Position numbers and translations under genes: made by a program. From Sindora glabra (lineage: Eukaryota > Streptophyta > Magnoliopsida > Fabales > Fabaceae), in assembly GCA_020226215.1 (NCBI GenBank), contig CM035232.1, positions 48,174,179 to 48,238,178 on the forward strand: DNA of 64,000 nt. The letters run 5' to 3'. The notes under the pieces were generated by a model. That model had not been told where the DNA came from and did not search any database. It was given only the letters and a program-made list of their open reading frames with translations. The first letter of the stretch is position 1, and every line of letters starts with the position of its first letter. Shown here piece after piece: positions 50,600 through 61,441 of this stretch.

Positions 50600-52130
50600 T
50601 CTTTAAGGTCAAAATATTTTAATTTCATATATTTAGCACCCTTAGAGTACTTGTCATTCCTGGATAAGAAAATATTGCAAAATCATCACAATAAATTTTT
50701 AGTAGCTTGGCAATGTTGTTGACTACCCCAAGTCTTAAAATAAAGTTTTATAGCCATTAGCATGAACCATGGTCTCAAACCATACCACAAATTCAACTTT
50801 TGTGGTGGATACAATAATTATTGATTGCTTTGCACTCTTCCATAAGATGACTCCTCCAGCCAAAAGATATAGGTAGCCAAAACTATACTTTCTTGTATCC
50901 ACGCAGCCATCGAAGTCTGAATTTCAATACTTGATCACTCAAGGTGATCAAATTTTCTATAAGTAAGCATATGATCTTTGGTTCCTTGCAAGTCTTTGAG
51001 AACTTTCTTTGGAACTTTCAAGTGATCCAATCCTAGATTACTTTGACACTTGCCCAACATTCCAACAACAAAGCTGATATTTAGTCTAATATACATTTGA
51101 GCATACATTAAACTCCCAACCACAGATACATGAGGAACATCTTCCATGTATTTTTGTTCGAATTCATTCTTTGGACATTGTTTGAGACTAAACTTATCTC
51201 CCTTATGAATTGGAATGGGAGATGTTGAATACTTTTTCATATTGAATCTCTCTAAAACTTTCTTGATATATGCTTTCTGAGAGAAATTTAACAATTTATG
51301 ATTTATTCCAGAATATTTTTATTCCAATTACAAAATTTGCCTCTTTTATATCTTTAATTTCAAAATTATTGGAGAGAAAATTCTTAGTCTTATGTATTAC
51401 ACTAAGGCCATTAGTTGCAAGCAAGATATTAATAGTATACAGAATCAGAAATACAAACTTACCTCCATTGACTTTTAAATATATCCACTGATATTGTTTT
51501 CTTTAAATCCAAAGGCAATAAAGTATTATTAAACTTAAGGTACCATCACTTGGAAGCTTGTTTAAATTCATATATTTATTTCTTTAATTTACACACCATG
51601 TGTTCTTTTCCTTCAACTGAAAACCTTAATGGTTAATCTATATAAACTTCTTTTGCCAAATTCTTATTAAGAAACATTATTTTCACATCCATTTGATGTA
51701 ACTCTAGATTATAATGAGCTACCAATGCTATGATAATTCTCAAAGAATCTTTCTTAGAGACTAGTAAAAATGTCTCATTATAGTTAATGTTATTCTCTTC
51801 AGTAAAACTTTTGGCAATGAGTTTGGGTTTATAACACTTAAGGCTGCCTTAAGAGTCATGCTTAGTCTTAAAGACCCATTTACATCTGAATCTTTTACAA
51901 CTTTTAGGCAATTCTACAAGATCCTATACTTTATTATGTTTCATAGATTTTAACTTTTCTTTCATGGCATCTAATCACTTATCAGTATTATCACTATTAA
52001 TAGCCTGCGAAAATGAAACTAGATCATTATTAATTCCTAAATCGACTTTTGACTCCTATAAATAAACCATATAATCATTCAAGATAGGTGGTCTGCTTTC
52101 CCTTTGGAATTTTCTTAATGTTATCTCTTG
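50600..52130 (-). pseudogene. copia reverse transcriptase and RNase H remnant
   Basis: The longest open piece is 50935-51294 (119 codons), reading SQKAYIKKVLERFNMKK, then VVGSLMYAQ, then KKVLKDLQGTKD, the connection between reverse transcriptase and RNase H in copia polyproteins. Just upstream on the - strand the catalytic YVDD has become Tyr-Thr-Ile-Asn (51428-51439), with ILLATN after it as usual. Loss of both catalytic aspartates means this copy could not reverse-transcribe even without its stops. Confidence 0.85.
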
Positions 52131-52399
52131 TGGTTATTTTACAATAGGTTCATTATGAGTTATGGGATTAGTGATTTGTTGATCTTTTTCATTGTTTTGC
52201 GGTTCAATGATTTAAGGAACAACTATTTTATAAGAATTGCAAGCTAATGGAATTTGTATTCTTATTTCCTTAATTTCTACATTTCATGGAACTTCACTCC
52301 TTCTAATTTCACTATTCTCAATAAACTTAGCATTTCCAATTTCAATAATTCTTGTGCTATGGTTAGAATAGCAAAATATATATCCCTTGGATTTTTTTA

Positions 52400-53250
52400 G
52401 ATAATCAAAGAAATATCCATTGATTGTTCTTGCATCTAATTTCTTTTCTTGTGGATTATATACCTGTACTTTTGCTTGGCATCCTTAAATATGTAGGTAT
52501 CTTAAACTAGGCTTCCTACCAATCCATAGTTCAAAAGGTGTCTTTAGAATTGCTTTACTAGGAACCTTTTTAATAAATACATAGCAATTTTAATGTATAC
52601 ACCCATCATGAAATAGGTAAACATGAGTTGCTTATCGTACTCCTAACCATATTCATTAATATTTTATTATGTCTTTCTGATACACCATTTTGTTATAGTG
52701 TACTTGGTATTGTATATTGTGCATGTATGTTGTGTTTCTCAAGAAATTTAGCAAACGAACTTGGGTGTTGTCTAGTTTCATCATATCTTCCATAGTATTT
52801 GCCATCTTTATTCGATGAAACAAACTTCACTTTTCTATCCAATTATCCTTTAACTTCATTTATGAATATTTTTAAAGCATTCATTGCTTGAGATTTCTCA
52901 TGTAGTAGATAGAGATATCTATAATGTAAATAATCATTAATAAAGGTGATGAAGTACTTTTCTTTATTGAAGGAATTAATATCAAAAGGTTTATATATGT
53001 CTGTATGTATAATTGCAAGAAGTTATGTGCTTCTTGTGGCTCATTTCTTTGTGTGTTTTATTTATTCTCTCTTTATACAATCCACATAAATATTTAGGTT
53101 AGTAAAATCCAAATCTAGAAGGATTTTATTCTTTACTAAACTTTCCAATCTTTCCTTGGAAATATGATTCAAACACCTATGTCATAAATTAGTGGAACAA
53201 TCATTTACTACACTATGTCTAGTACCAATATTATGATGCAAGATCAAAAG
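52400..53250 (-). pseudogene. copia integrase remnant
   Basis: The - strand translation near 52670-52740 shows a QNGVSERHNK pattern containing the third catalytic residue (Glu) of the DDE integrase. VKFVSSNKDGKYYG near 52800 is the region of the second Asp, here degraded. Further upstream, near 53150-53200, a CSTNL..HRCLNH-like stretch is the zinc/GAG-pre-integrase part. Several frameshifts occur. Confidence 0.75.
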
Positions 53251-53499
53251 TGTTTCAACATAAATACTATTAAGATTTAACTTATATAATCCATCACACA
53301 AAATCAAAACTAATAAGATATTTATGCTTAAATAAACTTAAACATTTGTTATCAAAATTAATAGAATATCTAGTAACATCAAGTTTAGATAGTGAAATTA
53401 GATTCCTAGAAATACTACGTACATAAAAGGTTTCTAATGTATCTAAATGGTGTCCAATTTTCTTATAAAAATGAGATTTGTCATTTCTCTGTTCATTCT

Positions 53500-54233
53500 T
53501 ATGGATTTGAGAGGAAGACTCATTTAACTTCAGTAATTCCTTTTTTTTACCATGTTTCTTTCTTGATCTTTTTCTAGTTTCTTAATGGTTCACATAATGG
53601 GCAAAATGATTTTCTTGATTCTTGAGTCTCACTTCCTCTTGAACTAACATATTGTGCAATTCATGCACATTCTATTTATCTTTTATGGTGCTATAGTTCA
53701 TTTGAAAGGGTTATACTTAGATAGTAATGAGTTAACAATGAATTGTACAAGGAAATTTTCATCCACACTCATTCATAAGGACTTAAGTCTCATTGCTATA
53801 TTTGCCATCTCAATCATATGTTCATGCATGGTATATGAACCATAAAATTTCATGGTGGTTAAGGTACCCATTAACATCCCAACAAGAAACTTGTCAGTAG
53901 TTTAGGAGCAATCTTCCATAAATTTTATAAATTCTTTAGCATTTTTGATTTTAGGAAGAGTTAACTTAATATTATTTACTATGCTCATTTGTATAAACAT
54001 TAGGCTTAGCCTGTTTGACCTGTCCTAATTCTTATAATAAGCTTTCTATTCATTGCTAGTGTATTAGTAATAGTAATAGGTATATCAATTTGGAATGCCA
54101 AATCAAAATCCAATACACCAAGGTGAAATTGGGTTTTTTCACTCCAATCAGGAAAATTTATCCTATTAAAGATTAGGATTGACAAAGTATATGGATAGAG
54201 TAAATTTAGAATAGATACTTCAAGAAATAACAT
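53500..54233 (-). pseudogene. copia gag remnant
   Basis: The open piece 54006-54233 contains FNRINFPDWSEKTQFHLGVL, the N-terminal pattern of this copia gag family. The rest, to about 53500, is in several frames and rich in Lys/Glu as in the gag C-terminus. Gag would have formed the particle. Confidence 0.75.
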
Positions 54234-54671
54234 GCAACATTAATGCTTTGAGTTATAATTAACATATACATAGATTCAAAACAATTCATTAAACAATCAA
54301 ATGCATATTAATGTTCTCCTTTAGGTGATATACTAATGTACAACTATAAAACATAATTAATGCTAAATTTCAATTTCATATGATTGGTAATTATGTACTC
54401 TAATTAGATATATTTGTTATCTTTGGATATACTAAACATATCTAATTGAGTACATTAATTAACTATGATTATGTTCATAATTATAAAATGATTAATCAAC
54501 CTTTGGGCTATCTTTAAATATTTCATAATCAATGAACTTTAATATACCTATAAATAATAATTATTACATCTTTCATAGTATCACATAATTATATGTAATT
54601 AAATTTTTTATTTAATTTAATATCTATTATAACTTTCTAATTTGACCACTTTAGTGACTAATAGATTACTC

Positions 54672-54674
<3 letters not shown>

Positions 54675-54722
<48 letters not shown>
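54675..54722. repeat. (AT)24 microsatellite in the copia leader
   Basis: A perfect dinucleotide run sits between gag and the 5' LTR of the - strand element, so it arose after or with the insertion. Confidence 0.95.
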
Positions 54723-54724
<2 letters not shown>

Positions 54725-55134
54725 AAATGAATAAATGAATAAAAACATCATAAAATTTAATAATGTGAAATTTAATTGTCATTACTTAATATTATAATAT
54801 AGTACGCCTTACATCCATTCATATTCATACGTTAAACATTAATGACTTATTATGTGACTAAGTTATAAAATCAACATTTATACTTAAACTTAAATAACCC
54901 ATTATGCCTTATATCCAATCATCGAGTTAAATTATATATAAGAGATAAAATGCATATTCATATGTATATGGCCAATTCTTGTAATATCCAAGCAAATGCA
55001 ATTGTGTGGTGATTCATAAGAGACAATTCATTTATAATTGTATGGCAAAGCAACAAAATGTATGAAAAATAGTATGAAATCCTATTTTTTTCAAATTAGG
55101 GTTCTTTAATGAAAAAATATGAGTTTTTGAACTA

Positions 55135-55149
55135 GGCGTTCTAATACCA
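55135..55149 (-). other. Primer binding site of the - strand copia element
   Basis: On the - strand TGGTATTAGAACGCC lies two bases after the 5' LTR. It closely resembles the complement of the initiator-Met tRNA 3' end (TGGTATCAGAGC) used by many plant copia elements. Confidence 0.85.
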
Positions 55150-55151
55150 CA

Positions 55152-55739
55152 TATAAATTTTTATTTATTTTTATATAATTTTGATGACAAAATTCATCAA
55201 TTATCTATAATAGACAATATCTTGAAAATTCATAAGTTTTTACAAACTTATAAAAAATTTTCATATTATCAAATTAAGGATAGATTACATATTTTGATCC
55301 CTAACTTGATAACCTAAATATTGGAATATAGCATTTGATCCTTAAAAAACCAAAAGAGAACTATGTAAGAGAGAGAAAATTGTGTTTCTATCTCTTGATA
55401 TCTCTTAAATTTTATGCTTACATTAGTGATAAAGAGAGGGAGAGTATAAAACCTTTTATAAGCAGAGATAGGGACCGATTTTTCAAATAAATTTTTTATT
55501 TATCTATTAGATAGCTTTTTAGATAAATCATTTATTAGATAACTTTATAAATAAATCTTTTATTTATTAGAAAACCCTTTATTATTTGATAACCCTCCAT
55601 TAACTATTCTCATCAAATAGTTTGTTACTTTAGAAAAACATATCTCAAACTTACCAATTAGAAATTAACCAATTTAATATTTATTTATTTAACTATAATA
55701 ATCACTTATCAATATAACTTAAGTCACTTAAGTTTTACA
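55152..55739 (-). repeat. 5' LTR of the - strand copia element
   Basis: On the + strand it reads TATAAATTTTTA ... AAGTTTTACA; the first dinucleotide is TA in place of TG. A - strand TATA box (TTATAAAAGG) is at 55452-55461, preceding a CT/GA-rich initiator region. Confidence 0.9.
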
Positions 55740-56480
55740 AAAAGAAATAAAATATATTAATGAACTTTTAGTCAACTAAATATTATAATTTTTTGTTTTT
55801 GGTTAAGGCCTAATCCAATAAAACTGAAAGTATAAGAGGAAGAAAAGAAAAGAAAAGAAAAGAAAAGAAAAGAAAAATCTAACCATTTTTTTTAAATTGG
55901 ATCAATTTTTCATCGTGATTTTGCTGATATGGATTAGTTCAAGCTGGTTCAACAATTAAAATAGTCTTTTTTTTTAATAGTTATAAGAGTGATAATTAAT
56001 TTAATATGCGCACACATACTTAAGCTGTAAAATAATATCAAATACTATTATATCATTAAAATACTGACTAAAATAATGTTTTAAATCGACTTAAACAAGA
56101 TAATACAGCAACTAATGTTCGAGCAATCCAACTGAATTTGATTTTAAAATATTACTATAAAATTTTTCTTTTTCTATTTTATTATTTGGCGATCAACCAA
56201 ATAATTTACGTATCTCATTCTTTGTACTTCGTATATAATTTCCGTCAACAGGACCATCTAGTTCAATTCCTTAGAGCCGTGGCTGTTTAATAATACTCGA
56301 AGATTTGAATAATTAGTAAGGGATTTTAAACTTGAATATCTATATTGTTAATATATTAAAAAAGTTTAATTCCTTTATATTTAAAACTTAGTAATAAATT
56401 TGATTGACATGTGCTGCTTAAAGAAAATATTAATAATTTGGTTTCAACGTGCCCATCGGTATTAAACCCAGCTTACAATG
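55740..56480. other. Intergenic DNA with (AAAGA)n
   Basis: A perfect AGAAA pentanucleotide run of about seven units is at 55841-55876. The rest is AT-rich with no gene. Confidence 0.6.
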
Positions 56481-57504
56481 GAAGAATCAAGTTATACGGA
56501 GTAAAGTGTTGAATTGAGTATAAAAGGATGACTAACTGAAATAAAAATCAGGTTTAAATTCAATTTTAGCCTTTCTAAAATATGAATTGTATAATTTTAA
56601 TTTTCTAATGTAAAATAATTTATTTTAATGTCTCTAAATATTAAATTAATGCAGTTTTAATTTTTTGATTTGATTTTCATCAATTTTTTTGACTCATATT
56701 ACCATATCTATCTAATACTTGCTTCATATTAATGTAAAATAGCTTTTACGTGAATATGAAAGGAAATTTTTATCTATATTTTAAAAAATTCAAATAAAAT
56801 TAATGGATTACATATAAAAAATTAAAATATTTTTATTATTAATTATCTAAAAAAATTCAAAAAAAAAAGCTTAAAAAATAATGCAATGATATTTATAGAT
56901 CAAATAGGAGTTGACCAAAATTGATAGAAATTAATTGATATTGATGAAAATCAAACATGAGGTCAAAATTACATCAATTTTACACTTAGCGGGACCAAAA
57001 TATATTAATTAAATTAGAAGGATCAAAATTGCATAATTTATATTTTTGAGGGAACAAAATTATATTTAAACTTAAAAATTAATATATTCATAGAAAATTT
57101 TTAGCTCGTGAGGGGGTAACACCCTTGCCGGCCTTTTGCCCTTATTGGAAAAACTATTTGTTATTATAATATTTTATAGGTTTTTTATTGACTTCAAGAG
57201 TATTAAACTAATTACTCTTTGCGAAACAACATATTATATTTCTAACAACTTGAAAAAGATGCTTTCACCATATATGCTTTTAGAAACAACTTTCTTAAAA
57301 TGATTTCTTGAACATGAAATAAAAAATCAAAAATATATTTGATTTATTTTCAAAACAAATGAAAACAACAGCAACTTTAAAATTATTATTTTCATTAATG
57401 ATAGTTGTTTAAATATCATGAACCTTTTACAACATCATTAATATTATCATCAATTTTCCTCTTAAGTTGTAAAAAAAATGTTAAAGACAATGATATGGAA
57501 GCAT
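56481..57504 (+). repeat. 1-kb direct repeat, copy A
   Basis: It begins GAAGAATCAAGTTATACGG and ends GATATGGAAGCAT. It is collinear with 60427-61441 over its whole length with modest divergence and small indels (shared GTAACACCCTTGCCGGCC, ATATGCTTTTAGAAACAAC). It is non-coding and has no TG..CA ends, so it is not an LTR. Confidence 0.92.
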
Positions 57505-57571
57505 TGAGGAAACAAATGAAAATAAATTAAATTTACTTATAAATTTTTTATAAAAAAGTTGGAACTTAGGC

Positions 57572-57622
<51 letters not shown>

Positions 57623-59340
57623 CCAACTTATTTGGGTTCAAAATTGATGGATTATATTTTTCAAACCTTTCAAATATTTAATGGACTTTGTGTCATCATA
57701 TTTTAATATTTGTAAAGCCCAATTGATTTTATAAAAGTATATTTTTCCATGTGACAAAAATATTTTTAAAATTTTTTTATTTGTATTTTGAAAATGCCAA
57801 ATTTACTTTATAAGTAATAATCTTATTAACTACAATATAATATTTATTTTTTAAAGGAAAGATAACTAAATTTAATGATCAATATTTAGTAGTCATTTAG
57901 AGCCTTTGATTAGATAAGAGTTGAAAAATTAAAATGAGAGAAAATTTTAAAATTTAAAATTTTCAACATGCACTAAAATTAATAAAAAATTATATATGTT
58001 GTTGTGACATTTCTTTTATATTTGGATCAATGGTTCCAAATAGTACCCACCTAGTACAAGCTAGTTGGACTAAATTTTTAGTAGAAAATTTAATTTTAAC
58101 GAAATAGTAATGTGGTTGTTATTTTTGGCCAAATTTAAGAAAAAAGTGAAAAAATGATTAAAATTTGACATACACAATACGCATATAATACTTTCAACAC
58201 ATGTAATATTTTAAGAAGTTTCTAAAGTAAGCTAATATTTTATAGAGTTATTTTTTAAATTTCAAATGCTTAAAGCCTAAAAGAGCTTTGGAGCAAAAGT
58301 TCAAAATTTAAATCATTGGAATCTAAATGTGCTTTGAAGTTAAAAGTTCAAATTTCAAATGTGGAGTTTAAATTCAAATTCGGAGCCTAAGACAACTTGG
58401 AACCTAAGAAAAGATGACTTGAAGCCAAAGTTGTTTCATTATTATTTTTTCTATAAATAGGCTACATGCCTTTGAAGATGAAGAAGTAATAATTGTACTA
58501 TAACTTACAAATTCTCTTTAGCTTTCATTCTAGAAAAACTGTACTTGGAACATAAAAAAGGATGAATTGAAACCAAAGTTGTTTCATCATTTTTTTCTCT
58601 ATAAATAGGCTACATGCCCTTGAAGATGAAAAAAGTAGTAATTGTACTACAACTTGCAAACTCTCTTTAGCTCTAATTCTAGAGAAACTATAGTTTTCAT
58701 CTTCTTTTTATTTTAGAACTAAAACTTGCATATCTACTTTATGACTATTATTGAGTAAAAGTTTGTAAAATCTTTTTAAGAGATTGTAAGAAAAATCCTT
58801 CTTATATCCTATCTAAAATCCTAGTGGAGATTGGAAAATCTTATAAAGTTAGGTGGTTGTAGAATATTAGTAGAGATTGGGAAGATCTTGTAAAATTAGG
58901 TGGTTGTAGAAATCCTAATATAGATCGAATGAATCTTGTAAAGCTAGATATTGTAATTTGATGAAAAGTTAATGGATACTTTAAGTGATATTTGATAGCT
59001 TGAGAAAAGAGAAGTAGACCCAAAAGATATTTCTTTTAGATAATTGAACCTTTATAAAAATTCTCAATCTTCTCTCTTCATTGTTTTATTTATATTTTGT
59101 TTCAAAAATAGCATTGCATAAAAAAAATTCACTTTTTTTAAGAAACATTTTTAAAATATCTCTAATAAAATAATTTCAATCATTATTGAGATATTCCATA
59201 TTTCTAAAACTAAATATTCATTAAAATATCAAGAGTTTTACTATTGTACCTCACGATTTTATTTCTAATTTTTATTCATATTTTATTTGTTAATTTTTTG
59301 AAATAGCTAATTTGCCCTTCTTGTTCTATAAGCTTTATCA
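57505..59340 (+). mobile_element. Candidate 5' LTR of a third copia-type element
   Basis: It begins TGAGG exactly where repeat A stops matching repeat B and ends ..TTTATCA directly before a primer binding site. A promoter segment of about 150 bp containing CTATAAATAGGCTACATGCC is duplicated in tandem (about 58430-58535 and 58580-58690), giving two TATA boxes. A (TTA)n run is at 57572-57620, and GAGATTGG..ATCTTGTAAA..TTAGGTGGTTGTAGAA units repeat at 58825-58950. With no second copy in the window, the LTR call rests on the PBS and the boundary. Confidence 0.5.
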
Positions 59341-59357
59341 ATTAGTATTAGAGCTTA
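59341..59357 (+). other. Primer binding site of the third copia-type element
   Basis: ATTAGTATTAGAGCTTAG-like sequence (17 bases here) resembles TTGGTATCAGAGCTTAG, the initiator-Met tRNA primer site used by plant copia elements. Confidence 0.7.
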
Positions 59358-59502
59358 GTCTTATATTTTTAAAGTCTAACACTTTTGTGAGTTAAGATTT
59401 TATAGGTTATAGAGCTTTTTGGCCAAAATTATAGACCCGAGAGACAATTTACAACTAGACCTCCACTTTGTAATGGTGTAAATTATGACTATTAAAAGTT
59501 TA

Positions 59503-60426
59503 GAATGATGATCTACATTAAATCCACTAACATTGAAGTATGAAAGATTATTAAAGAAGGTTTTGAAGCACCCACAAAAATTGAAGGAGAAATAAAATTG
59601 CCTAAGCTGGAAAAATAATAGAAAGAAGTTTATTATATGAAGGAAGCAATATATACAAAGCCATGAATGCTATTATGTATGCTGTAACACTTAGTAAATT
59701 TAAAAAATATTTAAATGTACTTTTATGAAAGTAACGTGGGATAAACTTGAAGTGACCTATAAAGGCACTAATCAAGTTAAAGAGACTATGATAAATATGC
59801 TTGTATATGAATATGAAATATTCAAGATGGAAGAAAATAAAAAGATAAATCCTATATTTGAAAGGCTTTGAGCCATCATTAATGATCTTCATGCATTAGC
59901 ATTAGGAAGAGTTATTATCAATGGAGAACTAATGATGAAAATTTTGAAAACTTTTCCAAAAACATGGCAATTCAAATTGGATGCCATACAAGAAGGAAAT
60001 AATCTCTTTACACTTGTATATAATAAGTTAAAAGGAAAACTCTTAGTATATGAAAAAACATACATGAGACAAGATCAAGAAAAGAAAATGATAGCTTTTA
60101 AAACATTGTCACGAAAAAAGGATGAAGAAGAGGATGATCTTGATTAAAAAATAAAAAAACAATAAGATGAGCTAGCCTTTTTAACAATTTTTTTTTTGGA
60201 ATGTACAAAAGAGAAGGTGGTTTTAAACTAAAACCATTTCAAAAAAGAGAGCAAAATAAAGAAACAAACAACCAATCCTTGATTTGCTTTGAATGTAAAA
60301 AGTCAGGATACAAGAAAAGTGAGTGTTCAAAATTAAAAAAGTTCTCTAAAGAAATTTATCAAAAAGAAGGTAATAATGGCTACATGGGATGATGAAGATA
60401 TTTCATCTGAAGAAAAGTTCAAAGAA
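59503..60426 (+). pseudogene. copia gag (UBN2-type) remnant with mutated zinc knuckle
   Basis: The reading starts with a MMIYIKSTNIEVWKIIKEG-like segment, then after stops continues with TWDKLEVTYKGTNQVKE and a DLHALALGRVIINGELMMKIL stretch trimmed here, matching UBN2-type copia gag. Pieces open at 59932-60147 and 60201-60392 hold the C-terminal part. The CCHC knuckle (60285-60326) reads CFECKKSGYKKSEC: its His is Tyr, a single CAC-to-TAC change that should abolish zinc binding. The frame runs on through an acidic tail and is cut off at 60427 by repeat B. Protease and pol are absent. Confidence 0.8.
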
Positions 60427-61441
60427 GAAGAATCAAGTTATATGGAGTAAAGTGTTGAATTGAGATTATAAAAGGATGACTAACCAAAACAAAAAATTAG
60501 GTTTAAATGCAATTTTAGTCTTTCTAAAATATGAATTGTCTAATTTTGATCTCCTAATTTAAAATAATTTATTTCAATGCCTCCAAATATTAGATTAGTG
60601 CACTTTTAATTTTTTTTATTGAATTTCAGTGATTTCTTGACCTCGTATTACTATATTTATTTAATACTTCCTTCATATTAATCTAAAATGACTTTTATGT
60701 AAATATGAAAGGAAATTTTCATCTATTTTTTAAAAAATTCAAATAAAAACAATCAATTATATATGAAAAATTAAATCATTTTAATAGTTAATTATCTATA
60801 AAAATTCAAAAAGAGCCTAAAAAATAATGCAATGATATTTACACATCAAATAGGAGTTGATCAAAGTTGATAGAAATTAAAGGATATTGACAAAAATCAG
60901 ATATGGGGTCAAATTTACATTAATTTAATACTTAAAAGGGATCAAAATAAATTAATTTAAATTAGAAGGATTAAAATTTTACAGTTTATATTTTTGAGGG
61001 ACCAAAAGTATATTTAAACTTAAGAATTAATATATTCAAAGAAAATTTTTAGCTGGTGTAACACCCTTGCCGGCCTTTTGCCCATGTTGGAAAAACTATT
61101 TTTTATTATAATATTTTATAGGTTTTCTGTTGACGTCAAGAGTATTAAACTAATTACTCTTTGCGAAAGAAATTATTATATTTCTAACAACTTGCAAAAG
61201 ATGCTTTCACCATATATGCTTTTAGAAACAACTTAAAATGATTTCTTGAACATGAAATAAAAAATCAAAAAGATATTTGATTTATTTTCAAAACAAATGA
61301 AAACAATAGCAGCTTTAAAATTATTGTTTTCATCAATGATAGTTGTTTAAACATCATGAACCTTTTACAACATCGTTAATAATATCATTAATTTTCCTCT
61401 TAAGTAGTGAAAAAATGTTGAAGACAACGATATGGAAGCAT
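60427..61441 (+). repeat. 1-kb direct repeat, copy B
   Basis: This is the second copy of 56481-57504. Its first bases GAAGAATCAAG overlap the acidic gag tail, so the junction has microhomology. After GGAAGCAT it continues with GCCCCATAG, not the TGAGG that follows copy A. Confidence 0.92.

Larger units (their letters stand above)
49482..55739 (-). mobile_element. Ty1/copia LTR retrotransposon, structurally complete, inactive
   Basis: The element is 6258 bp on the - strand: 5' LTR at 55152-55739, PBS, gag, integrase, reverse transcriptase, RNase H, PPT and 3' LTR at 49482-50073. It is flanked by a perfect 5-bp duplication AAAAG (49477-49481 and 55740-55744). Domain order is that of Ty1/copia. 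Every domain carries stops or frameshifts, and the LTRs differ clearly (roughly 10-20% by eye), so it is old. It is a different family from the + strand copia at 23984, judged by LTR, PBS and protein motifs. Confidence 0.92.

Noticed and set aside
59602..59892. 96-codon - strand frame
   Set aside because: It is antisense to recognisable gag coding sequence on the + strand.
56481..61441. Direct repeats A and B as a pair of LTRs around one element
   Set aside because: They lack TG..CA ends, the PBS lies 1.8 kb beyond copy A, and copy B begins inside gag.
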